A stretch of DNA of 64,000 bases from Leptodontidium sp. MPI-SDFR-AT-0119 (taxonomy: Eukaryota > Ascomycota > Leotiomycetes > Helotiales > Leptodontidiaceae), in assembly GCA_020726505.1 (NCBI GenBank), contig JAHLEZ010000043.1:248001-312000 (forward strand), written 5' to 3'. This document shows, in pieces, positions 60,901 to 64,000 of this stretch. Every line of letters begins with the position of its first letter. Within the stretch, counting starts at the first letter, position 1. The translations under genes were made by a program, and so were the position numbers. Below the pieces are notes generated by a model. It was not told where the DNA came from. It searched no databases and saw nothing but the letters and a program-made list of their open reading frames with translations.

Positions 60901-63900
60901 ATAAGCCTCGTGTTCCTCGGGAGTTAATGAATATATAAGAATATCGTTTATATAAGCCGCGTAGAAGTCGTTTAAGTACTTTATTGAGATCTTATTAATA
61001 AACTATTTATAAGTTTAAAGGGAAAAATCTTATATTTATACGTGTTATATTATATATAAAAGGTCGTATAATCTTCGCTCTCGAAGGACATACAGATACA
61101 GTAAAAAGCCTACTAAATATTAAGCTTTATAAAGACCTTTGCCTTATAAATACGTACTATTATCTCATTAATTAGAGGGATTAAGTACAGGTCTTTTTTT
61201 TAATAAGGTATTTAGCTTCTTATAGTCGACACATAACTGGAGATTACTATTAACTTTTTTAGTAAAGAGAATAAGGGCTATATATAATGCGCTAAAGGGC
61301 TTAATAAAACCTTTATATAAGTTATTAATAATATATTACTTAGTCTTTAATAGTTATTTTTTAATTATACGCTAAAAAGGTTTAAAAGATAAGTTGTTCT
61401 CCTTAGTAAGCTCGATTTAGTAGTTTACGCCTTAGCGATGCGCTAGTAGTTCATTGAAGGCTCGCTAGGAGAAGAGAGAAATATATACTTTTAATACTTT
61501 ACTAGGAGCTTTTTACTTACTAATTCGTTGTCTTACGTGTATTTAGCCTTTAGGGCCTCTTTTAGGGATAAGTTTCTATTTATCGATGCGAGCTCAACGC
61601 TTAATTAGTTTAAGGCCTCTTATTAACAACGAGTTAACTTTTAATTAATCTTATATATTAATACTATAAAGGTTTTTACTTTATTCTTTTTAGCTTTTTT
61701 ACGTCGGAGGTACGTCGTGGATATTACTACTACTAATATAAAAAAGATCTTTATAATAAGCACCTTTAACTAATAATTCACCGGGGGAGCTTTACGAGTA
61801 CTCTTATTTTTAAGTAGTAATCCTAAATCACAGTATATTACCGGGTTTAATTAATACTTTATAACTCGAAGCCGCTTTTTGGTTTCTTTAGCAAAGCTTG
61901 AGAGTCGAGTTAGCGAGGCGCTAGTAGTAAGTCGTGTAAAGATCTTTAACTTAAAAGAATCGTTAAGTGCCGTAACCTTAGCTTGCCTTCGATAGTAGAT
62001 ATTTGTGTTTATAAGGGCATCTTTTCGTTCTGTATTAAGCTAGTAAGACTTAACGATTAGCTTATTAAAACGGCTAATGTCGACGAAAACTCGCTAGTTA
62101 AAGTACGATTAGATTAGTATATTTAATAACTACTCTAATTAATTACGATTCTTAATATATAATTACTTTAAGTCGTAATGTTTTAGGAATTTCTAATTAA
62201 TTAAAATATTAGTGTTTCTTAGGTTAGTTATTAAAAAGGGGAAGTTAATTTACCGGCGATTAATTATTAAAGTAAGTAAAACGGCCGTATTAATTAGCTT
62301 GCCTTTCTTATTATTATAATTAATTAGAACGATTAGCTAAGGGAAGAATATAAAAGAAATATTAAATTACTTAACGAGTTAGTATATAAGAGAGGTTTTA
62401 ATAATACTAAAAATATTAGCTCCGCTATTTATACGTGTAAGTGTCTTAGTAAAGAATCTATTCTTTCTTAATTTAATATTAACTAAAATTTATCGTCTTT
62501 TAATAAGGGCACGGAAATTAAATATTAAGTCCTTTTATAAATTATAACTAATATCGAGATATAAGTTTTTATTACGGCTTAAGAGTTTTTTAAGAGCTTA
62601 TTAGTCTTTAAGTCTTTATTAATAACTAACTTGGAAATCTGCTTGTTAAGAGCTTAGTCTCTACGGCGCTTAAGACAATCGTTAGCCTAATAGTTAGTCT
62701 TATTATAATAAAGGCAGGTGTTAAAAGAGACGTCTTTAAGTATAAGGGGAGGTATAAGGGACTTAAGTCGGCGTAAGACAGGCGAGGGCAAAGGCGTACG
62801 CTAGCGGGCATTTAACGATTGTCTTAAAATTAGTAGTCTTTATATATAAAAAGTAAGGGTAAGTAAAGTAAAACGCTAACTATTTTTTTAAGATACTGCG
62901 CGAGTTGTTAATACTAGTATTATTAAAAGAAACTCGAGGGGCTTTATAAACAACAATAGTAGCTCGTTCGTTAACTTGTTTAGTAGTAATATTTTGTAAC
63001 TCGCGGTTTAAGACGGCTAAAAACTCGTTAAGAGTCGTATAGTTTTTAGCGAATTTATACTTTTTAATACGAATATTATACTTAAGCTTATTTAAGACTT
63101 TTTTGTATATATTATCGAACTAATAAGTAAGTAAGATTTTTCTAATAATCGTATATATCGTAAACTTTATACGAAACTTGTTATATATTATATTACTTAT
63201 TTATAATTAGTTATACTTAAGCCTAATTACTTATACTCGGTTATAATTAAAGAAACGCTAGTCTAAACCCTTTAAAACATTAGCGGCTTTATTAAAGTCT
63301 TTAGCGAACTCGGGGTTTATTTATTAAAGAATAATAGTCTTATCCTTTTTCTTTATATACTTAAAGTAAGTAGAAACTTGCGATTCGTTAGTAAGGAAAT
63401 TACTTAAGTACTTTTAAATAAAGAGCTTTATATTTATCTTTTAAGCGTTGTATTTAATTTCGCCCTTATAATCGCTAAAAGGGGTACGAGGGTACTTAAC
63501 CTTATTAGGCTTAATGGCAAGGATAATAGGGTTTAGCTTAAGGAGGTAATAATCGGCGGTTAACTAAAGGTCTACCGTAAAAACACGTACTAACCGGTCG
63601 TAAAAAAGGAAGGAAGTGCGAGTCTCTTAACGGGAGTTATTAATAATATATTAAGTAAAAGCTTAAGTAATATGTCGTGCAAGAGCACGCCTAGAGGCTC
63701 CACAGAGGCGAAATTGACGTATTATTGAAGTATACGTAGTACTGTAATTGATTATTATCTTCTTTACGTATAGTTTATTTAAGCTCCCTGAATATAGAGG
63801 TCGCGGGCGCTTTAGCTATAGTGCCTTTAATTAGGCTTACTTAGCCGGCTTACTATAACCTACACGACATACCCCCTCGCTAAGGACAATACTAAGCTTT

Positions 63901-64000
63901 AGCGAAGTAAATAAGTGCTTAATAAATATAATAAATAATAAGAAATCGATATATAATATATAACTAATAATATAAAAGCGATAAATAATAAGGGAAAATA
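57969..64000 (-). mobile_element. Second Gypsy LTR retrotransposon, 5' part beyond the window
   Basis: Minus orientation. An LTR-like stretch of roughly 57969-58305 is followed by a purine-tract complement (CTCCCCCCCTCTT). Moving right on the minus strand, the expected order gag, protease, reverse transcriptase, RNase H, integrase is met in reverse. The reverse transcriptase box reads YINDILIYS at about 60960-60930 (from YLDDILIYS by G-to-A); upstream YLIPLINEI and FIKLN lie near 61180-61120. A zinc-knuckle remnant with NKTNY and ANDC is near 62720-62670, and a gag segment (KYKFAKNYTTLNEFLAVLNR) near 63065-63005. Stops are fewer than in the first element. The 5' LTR is not in the window, and the left LTR limits are approximate. 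Confidence 0.7.

Noticed and set aside
62626..62811. A 61-codon open frame as a small gene
   Set aside because: It is the out-of-frame shadow of the Gypsy gag zinc-knuckle region on the same strand.

Overview
The window is filamentous ascomycete DNA. Genes are split by short introns (about 45-110 bp) with GT...AG ends and CTAAC-like branch sites, they are monocistronic on both strands, and they include conserved fungal proteins (Spc3, a Pmp3 proteolipid, a Zn2Cys6 regulator, MFS carriers). Three long AT-rich tracts depleted in CA/TG look like repeat-induced point mutation (RIP) of transposons. The species cannot be named from sequence alone.

Layout. 1-19.1 kb is ordinary gene space: a divergent two-subunit acyl-CoA carboxylase pair, a fungal multi-pass membrane protein, Pmp3, the signal peptidase subunit Spc3, a decayed GPI-type carboxylesterase, an unknown membrane protein and a sugar transporter. 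19.4-23.6 kb is an AT-rich block with a dead Ty1/copia element, and a host gene remnant stops at its left edge. 23.8-25.9 kb holds two broken genes (SnoaL-like and alpha/beta hydrolase). 27.4-42.3 kb is a compact secondary-metabolism gene set: NmrA-like oxidoreductase, SnoaL-like protein, naphthol/versicolorin-reductase-type SDR, scytalone-dehydratase-like enzyme, FAD monooxygenase, FAD halogenase, Zn2Cys6 regulator and 14-helix MFS exporter. From 42.7 kb to the end there is only transposon sequence: a small terminal-repeat element with internal tandem repeats, a 12.1-kb Gypsy element with 280-bp LTRs and a GTAG target duplication, and a second Gypsy element running off the window.

How the genes work together. 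The SDR, dehydratase, NmrA and SnoaL proteins are the kind that reduce, dehydrate and reshape anthraquinone or naphthol polyketides. The FAD monooxygenase would hydroxylate or open a ring, the halogenase would chlorinate an aromatic ring, the Zn2Cys6 protein would control the set and the MFS pump would export the product. No polyketide synthase, thioesterase or anthrone oxygenase is visible, so the backbone enzyme is elsewhere or was lost. A CGGAAAT-type word recurs in the cluster promoters and is a candidate operator for the regulator. Exon limits below come from reading splice sites and frame by eye; totals are in phase unless stated.
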